Positions 44,030-55,966 of a stretch of 64,000 bases of DNA are shown here, one piece after another. Source of the stretch: Alopecurus myosuroides (lineage: Eukaryota > Streptophyta > Magnoliopsida > Poales > Poaceae); NCBI GenBank assembly GCA_028641055.1, contig CM054062.1, positions 186,743,958-186,807,957 of the forward strand, in the 5' to 3' direction. The notes below the pieces were generated by a model, which saw only the letters and a list, made by a program, of their open reading frames with translations, was not told the origin of the DNA and did no database searches. The position numbers and the translations under genes were made by a program. Position 1 is the stretch's first letter. Every line of letters starts with the position of its first letter.

Positions 44030-44547
44030 CAAAGCATTAGGCTAAAAAGAGTGTTGATGGATGGAGGATCCAGCATTAACATAATGTACCTGGATACACT
44101 GAAGCATCTGAAAATTTCCGAGACCCAGCTCAACCACAGCAACATACGTTTTCACGGCATCGTCCCTGGCAGACAAGCACGATCCCTAGGAGAAATTTCC
44201 CTAGATGTAACCTTTGGAGACAAAGATCACTTCCGGCAGGAAAAAGTATCCTTCGAGGTTGTGCCGTCCGAAAGCGTGTATCACGAGATACTCGGACGTC
44301 CAACTTTCGCCAAATTCATGGCAAGATCATGTTATATCTATAACAAGCTGAAGATGCCAGGACCGAAAGGAGTAGTAATCACCATATCTGGAGACTTCAA
44401 ATTGGCAAACGAGCTGGAAAAAGAAAACGCCCTTTGCGCTGAGAAAGTCATAGCAAAGGAAGAGTTGAAGGAGCTGGCCAAAGAGGTATCGCCGACAGAA
44501 ATGCCGGCAGGCAAAGAAAGCCGGAAGCCAGCAGATAGCTTCAAGGC
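44030..44547 (+). pseudogene. Copy B protease, truncated by copy 3
   Basis: RVLMDGGSSINIMYLDTLKH gives the active site; VSFEVVPSESVYHEILGRPT and MPGPKGVVITISGDF follow. Open until the linker, where the copy 3 LTR begins. Beyond 44548 the frame is LTR sequence and not protein. Confidence 0.88.
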
Positions 44548-45442
44548 TTCCGGGGGGTTACCCCCGAGTAGGGGTAAGGCAAGTGCTAAAGGCAAGGTCA
44601 AGGTGCTGTTTGACCGGGTAGATGGCTACCCGGTACTTGCTACCCGGTAGGTTTCTATCCGGCCATACCCACCAATGGCCAAGAGGAGAAATCAAGCAAG
44701 TTATGTTCGTCCGAGTAGAGAAGTTGGTCCGAGTAGAGGGAGTGCTTTCCTACTCGGGCCAGAAGTCAATGGAGCCGTTCTGACAAAGGATCCCGCGTAT
44801 CCTGCGTCCGTACCGGTGTGCGGTTCAACTTATGGAGCGCATGATTATCCGCGCTACGGCGTGGCTACAGTGCGGTAGGTGCCTGTCAAGTCCTGTCACT
44901 GACAGAGGGGACAGGACAGGCCTAGGGGCCTACCCTATCTCACTGACAGGGTGGACAGGTCCCATCTTCGAACGGCGTGACGACTTCCCGCACCCGCGTC
45001 AGCGAGAAGCCGGAGGCGTGCTCTGTTCTGCAGTGTGCCTGTCCCATCAGTCGTACCTTATAGTCTTTTTCTATTCGGCTGGGCACCAGTATATAAGGTG
45101 CCCTGTCTCCTCCTGCGCGAGGGACGTTGCTTTATGATCCACTACGTTACTGGACTTGGCACTTATTCACTAGAGAGAACTAGAGAGCTAGAGTGGCTAC
45201 TTGGCTGAAGGCCTGATTTGTACTGTGGCTACTCGGTAAACACACATATAGAGAGAAAGGCAGGAGTAGGGGTGTTACCTCCACACGAGGGCCCTGAACC
45301 TGGGTAAGATCATGTTGTTTGCAGTGCTTGAGACATCCTACACGCGGCTACTCGCCGTGTGATCCCTCCCCGATCACCTCTAGCGTCCATCGGCCCCAAC
45401 CTTTAGCCATCCTATGGCATCTGCCGTGATACCACCACGACA
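44548..45442 (+). repeat. 5' LTR of copy 3
   Basis: Ends match the copy 1 LTR, but the central U3 part (about 44790-45050) is different sequence, rich in CTGTC/GACAG boxes. It is 895 bp long. Confidence 0.9.
45090..45097 (+). promoter_or_regulatory. LTR TATA box (copy 3)
   Basis: GTATATAAGG after GGCTGGGCACC, as in copy 1. Confidence 0.75.
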
Positions 45443-45656
45443 GTTGGCGCCCACCGTGGGGCTACCAGCGGCGCTGGCTGGAGTCCATGTTCGGACGGGA
45501 CTCATTTCTGCTACGGGGGAGCGCGTGGTTTGTGGCCTCGTCCACAGATTCGGCTCCTTTGACTTCGTCACCGACAACGCCGGAGATTTCGGCGGTAGAC
45601 CCATCCCGGCAGGTGGCTCGGTGATCTCCTTTGGCATGCACCTGGTCTACGTCGCC
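45414..45656 (+). pseudogene. Copy 3 gag, first segment
   Basis: Starts at ATG 45414 inside the LTR, reads through the primer site (RQLAPTVG) and continues TGERVVCGLVHRFGSFDFV, as copy 1. The Tekay-like insertion cuts it after HLVYVATT; it resumes at 55967. Confidence 0.85.
45445..45461 (+). promoter_or_regulatory. Primer binding site (copy 3)
   Basis: TGGCGCCCACCGTGGGG, two bases after the LTR. Confidence 0.9.
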
Positions 45657-45661
45657 ACCAC
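45657..45661. repeat. Target-site duplication ACCAC (left)
   Basis: Repeated at 55962-55966. Joining the flanks restores gag (YVATT then VIREFPEVVLVAEDPP). Confidence 0.95.
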
Positions 45662-48600
45662 TGTCGCACCCTGGCTTCTAAGGGATACTCATCGTACGAA
45701 CTGGATAGCAGGTGCTTGGATTATGGGGCATAACTGCTCCCACGTCCCAGCTTCCTGGTAGGCCTGCGCTTATGCGCGACAACACAAGCCCTGCTATTCC
45801 ACCGTCGATGTAAACTATCCACTAGAAGTCATAGGCACTACTGCTGACGTACTTCATATCAATCACGCACTGTACGTCAACAGCTTTGAACGAATGATGA
45901 TCACAACATATCTCTAAGACACAAAAGATTGAAATAAGGTTGCAAATGGCCTTCACTAAGGCAGAGATAGCAAATACAATCATCCAGAGGACACATGTCC
46001 CAACATAGCATTCATTACATCAGCGGAAGCAATCAAAGGGGTCTGAGTATAGACAAATCCAACAGGCTTAAGAAGCCGGAGAAAATAAATAAGGCGAAGC
46101 CCATCCACGTAGGTCCTGGATCCAGCCCTGGTCCAGCTAACTACTCGTCTGCAGTCTCGTCGAACTCCACAAAGTAGCCATCCTGGTGGTCATCGTAGCC
46201 GTAGTCGTACTCTGCGTAAACCACAGCCCCAACGGGGTCAGTACATCCAAGTACTGGCAAGCAAGACTCACAGTTCATCAAAGAGTTACCCGTCAACACA
46301 AGCATTGATGCTTGGGATCAACGGAAGAAAGGGGTGATATGAAAGTTGCTGCTGGCTGCTCTAACCAACTACAGAAGATAACTACAAGTTCCGGCTAACA
46401 GAATAAGATGAGATCGAGGATTGTAACCAACTGAAAGATAACTTCAACCAAACCCATCCTGGATCTCGCCCCTTATCCAAAGAAGCAACCCGAGGATAAC
46501 TCACACAGTTGGATTAAGATGAATCAAGTTATTTGTGTGAATAACCTATTACTAGTCAAATTGTTAATCATTGGGTGAAACATGATTGAACATTATGTTG
46601 AAGTTGTCCTGAGTACTTGTTAGCCAGTACTTTCACCAAGTAATCCATAACCGCGGAAAACACGGCTTCTCGAGAAGATTATCCCTGCAGGGTTGCACCA
46701 ATTTGGCCGTACACGCAAGAATAACCCGCCAGATGGGATGCCTCCCACCAAGCAGGGTACTCTACACAACCAACCATTCTCCGCATCAAGCCCAAAGCAC
46801 CTTGGGCGCACGGCTAATCGAGCCCAGAAGAAAATGGACCCTCATAGCACTCTAAGAACGTGTCCCCCTATATGCCGACTACAAAAGTTCCACCCTGCGC
46901 TGGGCTCGCAAAAACATGCATGCGGCAAATAGAAAGCACGAACTAAATGAGATGATTTGGACGAGATGCGAATCAGGTCAAGTTGAGGGGGGCGCCCATA
47001 CTCGCTTCCCACATGCGGGTAGTGCGCTCATCATGGATCAGTAGACAAGACCCTTTTCCTATTAGGGTCGACACTAGCAGGCTCCAAAACCTCTCATGGG
47101 CCTCCTGCCGGTGCCTTATCATCAAATTATTATTACCATTAGCAATTAACAGGATTGATTGATTAACATCGAGCCCCCGGTACAAGTAATAAGACAGTAA
47201 AAGTAGTAACCGACAACAGACTCGAGTAAAAGCAACCCTAAGCATGCTAGATAATACTAAGGCACAAACAAAGGCTGTAGGTATGGAGGTGAGGCAGTAT
47301 CATTGGTTCAGGGTATCATGTGATAGGTTCGGAGAACAAGCAACGATACATAGGGCTAGCAATAGTAGACAAAAGGATAGTATCGACAACAAGTGTGGAA
47401 AGGAACTCGATGATTCATGTGAGTGATAACTTGCCTGGGAGCTCAACAGCCGGGTACTGAGCTAGGTCCTGAGTAGTGGTGTCGTAAGGATCGTCGGTCT
47501 CAACGTAGTCGTCGTCTAACCGAGAAGAAGCAAACACACAAAACAGGAATGTAAACAATCATTGCCATGGCATTGTGCACAAGCAATATGATGCATGACA
47601 AGTTAATAGTGCAGCAAAATAAACTGACTAACATGATAGCACAAATTGAATGGACCCATATGCAAGGGTTGCATATGGAAGATCCATTGAAAATAAGTGG
47701 AAACAAATGATTATTTATTAGGTGTTAGTTGTTATCATGATGCATGCATGATGAATAGCAATAACCTAACAATTTAAATGCAATTGGAATGATAGTTAAC
47801 AATTTAGAAAAGCATTTATTAAGTTTGGAATTTTGTTACCTAATGGTGTTAAATAAATAGTTGTTGTTTTCATCAAGTTAAAGGGTGCAAAACAAATAAC
47901 AAAATTGATATTTGAAAAGGTTATCAAATTTTAGTTGAGTTACATGTTTCACATGTTGAAATTGGACTTTGGATTATTTAATTATGACTTAAACAATATT
48001 AAACAAGTTTTAATTGAATTTAGAACAAGTTTGAATATTAATTGAATTTTTATTTGTTCAAAACATAAATTCAAGTTCACATTTGAAAAGTTCACACTTT
48101 GATGGTTTGAAAACATATTTTTGCATGTTTAGAAATATTTTATGTTGAACAAGTTATGATTTTAGCAAATTTTAAATGAATTAAACAAGGATTAAATGGT
48201 TTAGGCAATTTTAATTATTCAAAACAGAAAACAAAAATTATATTTGAAAAGGTGAGATGAAATGGTATGGAAAACATATTTTATTTGCATTATTTGGAAT
48301 TGGGATGAATTATTTATGAATTTTTACAAATTGCATTTGAATTATTTAAATTTGAATTTTAAATGCATTTGAAGTTTTCAAAACAGTACACAAGTTGGAT
48401 ATTTGGAAACATTAGGAAATTTGGATCAGAATTCATATAGAACTTGTATTAATTGGAATTACAGAATAAAAGTTATTAACTTTTAAAGTTTTGTGTTAAT
48501 TCTGTTTATTAAAAAGAATTAGGGATTTTAGGAAATTCGCAGAAATCCTTTTGTTACGCGCTGGAAGCGTACCCACGCGCTGCCAGAGGGGCCCGTGGGC

Positions 48601-50291
48601 TCACGGTGCCTGCGTGGCAACAGCGTGGATGACGGGTGGGGCCTAGCGCGGGGAAAAACTCCCAAAAAAAGTGGCGCTTGCGGGGACTCGAACCCCGACT
48701 GAGCGCAAGGGAGAGGTGCGGTGTAACCAGTGCGATGGATGAGCGTTGCTTGTCATAGGTACACACGCAGTGAGGAAAAGGTGTTAGGTGTGGATCTGAA
48801 CTTTGACTGAACCTGAAACACGGTGACTGACAGCGGCGGAAAGAAAACGTTGGCTACCGGCGACGAGGTCACGGATTGGTGGCGCTGATCAACTGGGAGT
48901 ACGCGCAACAGCCAGGAGGACAAGTTCGTTTGCTCGACGGGCTCGTGCACGCACAGAAACGCTTCCACGACATCCATGGCGACACGGTGGTGGACATCCG
49001 CCGGCGGTTCAGAAAGGGAAACGCGCGAACAGGAAGCGAGAGGAGGTTACAGGGGGTGGAATCGGTGCGGTGGCTCACCGGAAGCTTGTCGGAGGCGAGA
49101 GGAGGACGGGAGGACGACGGTGGCGACGGCGCGGCGAGGGTTTTCAGTACGGCAGCGGCGGTGATGACCTCGCCGTCGTCGATCACGGTCTCCTGGGCTC
49201 TGATGCGGTTGTCGGAGAGGAAGTAGAGGTTCACGTGGTGTCGATGGTGGCATCAGAGGGGTCGATGGAGGTCCATGGCGTACTGTCCACGACGATCACC
49301 TCCCATTCTTCCACCCCCGAACTCCGGCAAGAAATTGGCTAATTAGAAGGAGGGAAGAGATGGCTGGCGGCGGTAGAAGGGGAACAGGGACCTAGGCTAG
49401 GGTTTGGTGGGGATGTAGGGGGTAGATATAGGCCCTGGGGAGCAGGTGGAGCTCGGTGGTTGATGTGCTGGCGTGTGCTGACCTCAGATGTACGGAGCTA
49501 GGAGAAGGGCCAGCAGGCCGCGCGCGTTTGGGAAGGCTGGGGTTGTGGGCTGGGCTTGGCCCAGCCTGCCTCTCCCCTCAGCCGATTTTTTTTTAATAAA
49601 TTGTTCTGTTCTATTTTTTTTTTGTAGTTTTGATTTTGGAAGAAAAAGTTAATGTTTTGTTTGACAAAATTTCCAGAAAATTTAGGTTAGGCTAATTAGT
49701 TAATTAGGAACCATTTAGAAAAGAAGCATTTTTATAGGGTAGCCCCTATGAAATAAAAGATTAAAATTAGTTGATTGAATTGACAATGTGTATAAATTTG
49801 TTGTAACTCAATTTGGGTGCTGTTTGAAGATGATTGAATTTGGAACAATTTAACATTAATTGATTAATCATGGAAAACAAGGATTTTAATGGGGTAACCC
49901 TATGACTAATTTGATTAAACATTAGTGATTGGCTTGTTAAAGTTTATAAGTTCAAAAGGGTTCTGTTTGATGCATTTGATTTGAAATTGAAGATGATTTA
50001 ATTAATTGATTGAATTAATGGTTTGATTAAAACCAACAATTTAATAAGTGATCAACATGAAATAAAATGGAACAATTTGGTTGTTTTTATTTGTTATTTT
50101 TATTCCAAAAGTTGTAACAGAACAAGTATGAAAACAAAGCAGTTGAAATTGTTTGATTTTCATTATGAAAACAAAGAATAACAGATGCAAAACAACAATA
50201 GCAAATGCAACAATATGATGACATGATGCAATACTTTAATAACAAGAAATCAAACATTCTATAGGGTAGTTTTCATACTTGGGCTGTTACA
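45662..50291 (-). repeat. 3' LTR of the Tekay-like derivative (left)
   Basis: 4,630 bp. Outer parts are A/T-rich; a GC-rich block lies at about 48540-49570. A TATA-like CCTATATCT on the minus strand near 49424-49432 is a candidate promoter. That would leave about 3.7 kb of LTR downstream as leader. Small frames in it are short and unrelated to known proteins. Confidence 0.93.
48671..48755 (-). other. tRNA-like module in the LTR (left copy)
   Basis: On the minus strand CGGGGTTCGAGTCCCCG forms a tRNA T-arm (5-bp stem, TTCGAGT loop) with a full B box GGTTCGAGTCC. CATCGCACTGGTTACACCG about 45 bp upstream resembles a D-arm/A box. A run of seven T follows GCGCCAC, like a Pol III stop. The 5' acceptor strand does not pair, so this is not a functional tRNA gene. 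Confidence 0.55.
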
Positions 50292-50307
50292 AAACGCCCC
50301 CCCTTGA
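50292..50307 (-). promoter_or_regulatory. Polypurine tract of the Tekay-like derivative
   Basis: Minus strand CAAGGGGGGGCGTTT directly precedes the LTR start TGTAACAGCCC. Confidence 0.85.
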
Positions 50308-50339
50308 AGGAATCGCGCCCCGAGATTCCTACTGAGAAA

Positions 50340-50908
50340 AGAAAAGGTCCGGATACTTCTTGGGAAGATCCTCTTGAGCTGTGACACGTGAAACACATCG
50401 TGCACATTGGATAGACGTCAGGGAATTTGGAAACCACCGGAACATTTTCAATAAAGGGAGAGGTTTTGTATGGAAGGTGTATAGCTGACTAGAAATTGAT
50501 TCGTTTGGAGAATAGATTATCTGTAATACGGGTGGAACAGAGTTATTGACATCAATGGAACACCAAGGATGACATCAATGTCAGAATCAGCAACATGAGA
50601 GTAACGAGGAATATGTGGCCTCTCATTAGAATTGGATTGTTCTTACTTATGTTGGAAGTCAACATTTGAGATCCCGGGGAGTGAACAGAGTTTTGATTGC
50701 TTAGTGGAACCAGAATTGGGTTGTATGTTGTGGAAAAGATTGTTGACACAAAGGAATGTGATGCTCCGGTATCAAATAACACTTTAACTGGATAAGAGTT
50801 TACGAGGAAGTTTTGATTAGACGCCGGTAGAAGAATTGAGTTGGAAAACAACAAGAAGATTTCAACGGCGAAAAGGATGTTGAGAAGAACAGGATATTGA
50901 AGCAACAC
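50340..50908 (-). pseudogene. Protease and pol-end remnants of the Tekay-like element
   Basis: The minus-strand frame 50908-50552 contains VKVLFDTGASHSFVST, the D-T-G-A-S active site of a Ty3/gypsy protease (about 50740-50790). Another frame near 50364-50408 reads NVHDVFHVSQLKRIF, the end of chromovirus pol. RT, RNase H and integrase between them are deleted. Confidence 0.8.
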
Positions 50909-51316
50909 CGGGAAAACGAGAACAAAACTCCTGAGGTACTACGGAAAACCCATCCGGGCTTCTAAAGGATCAATATCTACTGCTTAAGGAATAGAGGATC
51001 TGCTTCCGGGGCTTACACGCCTCCGTTCTCAATCATGAGTAGGCAACATGATAAATCATGTCACAACCACCTCCATTCCTATGGTCTAGTAGATATAACC
51101 ATCCTAGAGAAACCAGAATCCGTGAAATCCTAACTTGAAAGTTTAGATGAGAAGGGAAAAACAACGTTGCACTTCCTTACCAGAAAAGGGAGGGTGGGTG
51201 GGGAAAGAAGAAAAAGAACAGAATTCCTACTCTCACGTTTCATTTTTTCCTACATAGCTACAAAATAGTTTCTAGACTCAACTGCGACCAGTAAAAAGGG
51301 ATCCTACAGGCAGACA

Positions 51317-51329
51317 GGCTCTGATACCA
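51317..51329 (-). promoter_or_regulatory. Primer binding site, tRNA-Met type
   Basis: Minus strand TGGTATCAGAGCC, the classic initiator tRNA-Met complement, two bases inside the 5' LTR. Confidence 0.9.
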
Positions 51330-51331
51330 TT

Positions 51332-54300
51332 TGTCGCACCCTGGCTTCTAAGGGATACTCATCGTACGAACTGGATAGCAGGTGCTTGGATTATGGGGCA
51401 TAACTGCTCCCACGTCCCAGCTTCCTGGTAGGCCTGCGCTTATGCGCGACAACACAAGCCCTGCTATTCCACCGTCGATGTAAACTATCCACTAGAAGTC
51501 ATAGGCACTACTGCTGACGTACTTCATATCAATCACGCACTGTACGTCAACAGCTTTGAACAAATGATGATCACAACATATCTCTAAGACACAAAAGATT
51601 GAAATAAGGTTGCAAATGGCCTTCACTAAGGCAGAGATAGCAAATACAATCATCCAGAGGACACATGTCCCAACATAGCATTCATTACATCAGCGGAAGC
51701 AATCAAAGGGGTCTGAGTACAGACAAATCCAACAGGCTTAAGAAGCCGGAGAAAATAAATAAGACGAAGCCCATCCACGTAGGTCCTGGATCCAGCCCTG
51801 GTCCAGCTAACTACTCGTCTGCAGTCTCGTCGAACTCCACAAAGTAGCCATCCTGGTGGTCATCGTAGCCGTAGTCGTACTCTGCGTAAACCACAGCCCC
51901 AACGGGGTCAGTACATCCAAGTACTGGCAAGCAAGACTCACAGTTCATCAAAGAGTTACCCGTCAACACAAGCATTGATGCTTGGGATCAACGGAAGAAA
52001 GGGGTGATATGAAAGTTGCTGCTGGCTGCTCTAACCAACTACAGAAGATAACTACAAGTTCCGGCTAACAGAATAAGATAAGATCGAGGATTGTAACCAA
52101 CTGAAAGATAACTTCAACCAAACCCATCCTGGATCTCGCCCCTTATCCAAAGAAGCAACCCGAGGATAACTCACACAGTTGGATTAAGATGAATCAAGTT
52201 ATTTGTGTGAATAACCTATTACTAGTCAAATTGTTAATCATTGGGTGAAACATGATTGAACATTATGTTGAAGTTGTCCTGAGTACTTGTTAGCCAGTAC
52301 TTTCACCAAGTAATCCATAACCGCGGAAAACACGGCTTCTCGAGAAGATTATCCCTGCAGGGTTGCACCAATTTGGCCGTACACGCAAGAATAACCCGCC
52401 AGATGGGATGCCTCCCACCAAGCAGGGTACTCTACACAACCAACCATTCTCCGCATCAAGCCCAAAGCACCTTGGGCGCACGGCTAATCGAGCCCAGAAG
52501 AAAATGGACCCTCATAGCACTCTAAGAACGTGTCCCCCTATATGCCGACTACAAAAGTTCCACCCTGCGCTGGGCTCGCAAAAACATGCATGCGGCAAAT
52601 AGAAAGCACGAACTAAATGAGATGATTTGGACGAGATGCGAATCAGGTCAAGTTGAGGGGGGCGCCCATACTCGCTTCCCACATGCGGGTAGTGCGCTCA
52701 TCATGGATCAGTAGACAAGACCCTTTTCCTATTAGGGTCGACACTAGCAGGCTCCAAAACCTCTCATGGGCCTCCTGCCGGTGCCTTATCATCAAATTAT
52801 TATTACCATTAGCAATTAACAGGATTGATTGATTAACATCGAGCCCCCGGTACAAGTAATAAGACAGTAAAAGTAGTAACCGACAACAGACTCGAGTAAA
52901 AGCAACCCTAAGCATGCTAGATAATACTAAGGCACAAACAAAGGCTGTAGGTATGGAGGTGAGGCAGTATCATTGGTTCAGGGTATCATGTGATAGGTTC
53001 GGAGAACAAGCAACGATACATAGGGCTAGCAATAGTAGACAAAAGGATAGTATCGACAACAAGTGTGGAAAGGAACTCGATGATTCATGTGAGTGATAAC
53101 TTGCCTGGGAGCTCAACAGCCGGGTACTGAGCTAGGTCCTGAGTAGTGGTGTCGTAAGGATCGTCGGTCTCAACGTAGTCGTCGTCTAACCGAGAAGAAG
53201 CAAACACACAAAACAGGAATGTAAACAATCATTGCCATGGCATTGTGCACAAGCAATATGATGCATGACAAGTTAATAGTGCAGCAAAATAAACTGACTA
53301 ACATGATAGCACAAATTGAATGGACCCATATGCAAGGGTTGCATATGGAAGATCCATTGAAAATAAGTGGAAACAAATGATTATTTATTAGGTGTTAGTT
53401 GTTATCATGATGCATGCATGATGAATAGCAATAACCTAACAATTTAAATGCAATTGGAATGATAGTTAACAATTTAGAAAAGCATTTATTAAGTTTGGAA
53501 TTTTGTTACCTAATGGTGTTAAATAAATAGTTGTTGTTTTCATCAAGTTAAAGGGTGCAAAACAAATAACAAAATTGATATTTGAAAAGGTTATCAAATT
53601 TTAGTTGAGTTACATGTTTCACATGTTGAAATTGGACTTTGGATTATTTAATTATGACTTAAACAATATTAAACAAGTTTTAATTGAATTTAGAACAAGT
53701 TTGAATATTAATTGAATTTTTATTTGTTCAAAACATAAATTCAAGTTCACATTTGAAAAGTTCACACTTTGATGGTTTGAAAACATATTTTTGCATGTTT
53801 AGAAATATTTTATGTTGAACAAGTTATGATTTTAGCAAATTTTAAATGAATTAAACAAGGATTAAATGGTTTAGGCAATTTTAATTATTCAAAACAGAAA
53901 ACAAAAATTATATTTGAAAAGGTGAGATGAAATGGTATGGAAAACATATTTTATTTGCATTATTTGGAATTGGGATGAATTATTTATGAATTTTTACAAA
54001 TTGCATTTGAATTATTTAAATTTGAATTTTAAATGCATTTGAAGTTTTCAAAACAGTACACAAATTGGATATTTGGAAACATTAGGAAATTTGGATCAGA
54101 ATTCATATAGAACTTGTATTAATTGGAATTACAGAATAAAAGTTATTAACTTTTAAAGTTTTGTGTTAATTCTGTTTATTAAAAAGAATTAGGGATTTTA
54201 GGAAATTCGCAGAAATCCTTTTGTTACGCGCTGGAAGCGTACCCACGCGCTGCCAGAGGGGCCCGTGGGCTCACGGTGCCTGCGTGGCAACAGCGTGGAT

Positions 54301-55961
54301 GACGGGTGGGGCCTAGCGCGGGGAAAAACTCCCAAAAAAAGTGGCGCTTGCGGGGACTCGAACCCCGACCGAGCGCAAGGGAGAGGTGCGGTGTAACCAG
54401 TGCGATGGATGAGCGTTGCTTGTCATAGGTACACGCGCAGTGAGGAAAAGGTGTTAGGTGTGGATCTGAACTTTGACTGAACCTGAAACACGGTGACTGA
54501 CAGCGGCGGAAAGAAAACGTTGGCTACCGGCGACGAGGTCACGGATTGGTGGCGCTGATCAACTGGGAGTACGCGCAACAGCCAGGAGGACAAGTTCGTT
54601 TGCTCGACGGGCTCGTGCACGCACAGAAACGCTTCCACGGCATCCATGGCGACACGGTGGTGGACATCCGCCGGCGGTTCAGAAAGGGAAACGCGCGAAC
54701 AGGAAGCGAGAGGAGGTTACAGGGGGTGGAATCGGTGCGGTGGCTCACCGGAAGCTTGTCGGAGGCGAGAGGAGGACGGGAGGACGACGGTGGCGACAGC
54801 GCGGCGAGGGTTTTCAGTACGGCAGCGGCGGTGATGACCTCGCCGTCGTCGATCACGGTCTCCTGGGCTCTGATGCGGTTGTCGGAGAGGAAGTAGAGGT
54901 TCACGTGGTGTCGATGGTGGCATCAGAGGGGTCGATGGAGGTCCATGGCGTACTGTCCACGACGATCACCTCCCATTCTTCCACCCCCGAACTCCGGCAA
55001 GAAATTGGCTAATTAGAAGGAGGGAAGAGATGGCTGGCGGCGGTAGAAGGGGAACAGGGACGTAGGCTAGGGTTTGGTGGGGATGTAGGGGGTAGATATA
55101 GGCCCTGGGGAGCAGGTGGAGCTCGGTGGTTGATGTGCTGGCGTGTGCTAACCTCAGCTGTACGGAGCTAGGAGAAGGGCCAGCAGGCCGCGCGCGTTTG
55201 GGAAGGCTGGGGTTGTGGGCTGGGCTTGGCCCAGCCTGCCTCTCCCCTCAGCCGATTTTTTTTTAATAAATTGTTCTGTTCTATTTTTTTTTTGTAGTTT
55301 TGATTTTGGAAGAAAAAGTTAATGTTTTGTTTGACAAAATTTCCAGAAAATTTAGGTTAGGCTAATTAGTTAATTAGGAACCATTTAGAAAAGAAGCATT
55401 TTTATAGGGTAGCCCCTATGAAATAAAAGATTAAAATTAGTTGATTGAATTGACAATGTGTATAAATTTGTTGTAACTCAATTTGGGTGCTGTTTGAAGA
55501 TGATTGAATTTGGAACAATTTAACATTAATTGATTAATCATGGAAAACAAGGATTTTAATGGGGTAACCCTATGACTAATTTGATTAAACATTAGTGATT
55601 GGCTTGTTAAAGTTTATAAGTTCAAAAGGGTTCTGTTTGATGCATTTGATTTGAAATTGAAGATGATTTAATTAATTGATTGAATTAATGGTTTGATTAA
55701 AACCAACAATTTAATAAGTGATCAACATGAAATAAAATGGAACAATTTGGTTGTTTTTATTTGTTATTTTTATTCCAAAAGTTGTAACAGAACAAGTATG
55801 AAAACAAAGCAGTTGAAATTGTTTGATTTTCATTATGAAAACAAAGAATAACAGATGCAAAACAACAATAGCAAATGCAACAATATGATGACATGATGCA
55901 ATACTTTAATAACAAGAAATCAAACATTCTATAGGGTAGTTTTCATACTTGGGCTGTTACA
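51332..55961 (-). repeat. 5' LTR of the Tekay-like derivative (right)
   Basis: Same length as the left copy; differences noticed include positions near 51562, 51720, 51763, 52080, 54064, 54370, 54435, 54640, 54799, 55062, 55150 and 55159, mostly transitions. Confidence 0.93.
54341..54425 (-). other. tRNA-like module in the LTR (right copy)
   Basis: Second copy of the module at 48671-48755. The T-arm, B box and T run are unchanged; the two substitutions seen (near 54370 and 54435) fall outside these parts. Confidence 0.55.
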
Positions 55962-55966
55962 ACCAC
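55962..55966. repeat. Target-site duplication ACCAC (right)
   Basis: Pairs with 45657-45661. Confidence 0.95.

Larger units (their letters stand above)
40452..44547 (+). mobile_element. Copy B: Tat-lineage element (same family as copy A), 5' part
   Basis: 5' LTR, primer site, gag and most of protease. It is interrupted within the protease-RT linker (after ESRKPADSF) by copy 3, so its pol and 3' end lie beyond the window. It is better preserved than copy A. Confidence 0.9.
45662..55961 (-). mobile_element. Tekay-like deletion derivative with 4.63-kb LTRs
   Basis: Two direct repeats of 4,630 bp (45662-50291, 51332-55961) flank 1,040 bp. On the minus strand the LTR runs TGTAACAGCCC ... GGGTGCGACA, followed by a tRNA-Met-type primer site, and the polypurine tract stands beside the other LTR: a minus-oriented Ty3/gypsy element, style of the Tekay/Del chromoviruses. 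Only fragments of protease and of the end of pol remain inside. I count twelve base differences between the LTRs, so it moved recently with another element's enzymes. Confidence 0.93.

Noticed and set aside
46620..47426. Small frames on both strands of the 4.6-kb LTR (repeated at 52290-53096)
   Set aside because: Short, overlapping on opposite strands, without known motifs; they recur only because the LTR is duplicated.
48671..48755. Functional tRNA gene
   Set aside because: The T-arm is good, but the 5' acceptor strand and a convincing anticodon arm are missing, so I list it as tRNA-like only.
48753..49342. GC-rich overlapping frames of about 70-120 codons in the LTR
   Set aside because: Open on both strands because of GC-rich composition. 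The block is better read as the leader/promoter part of the LTR.
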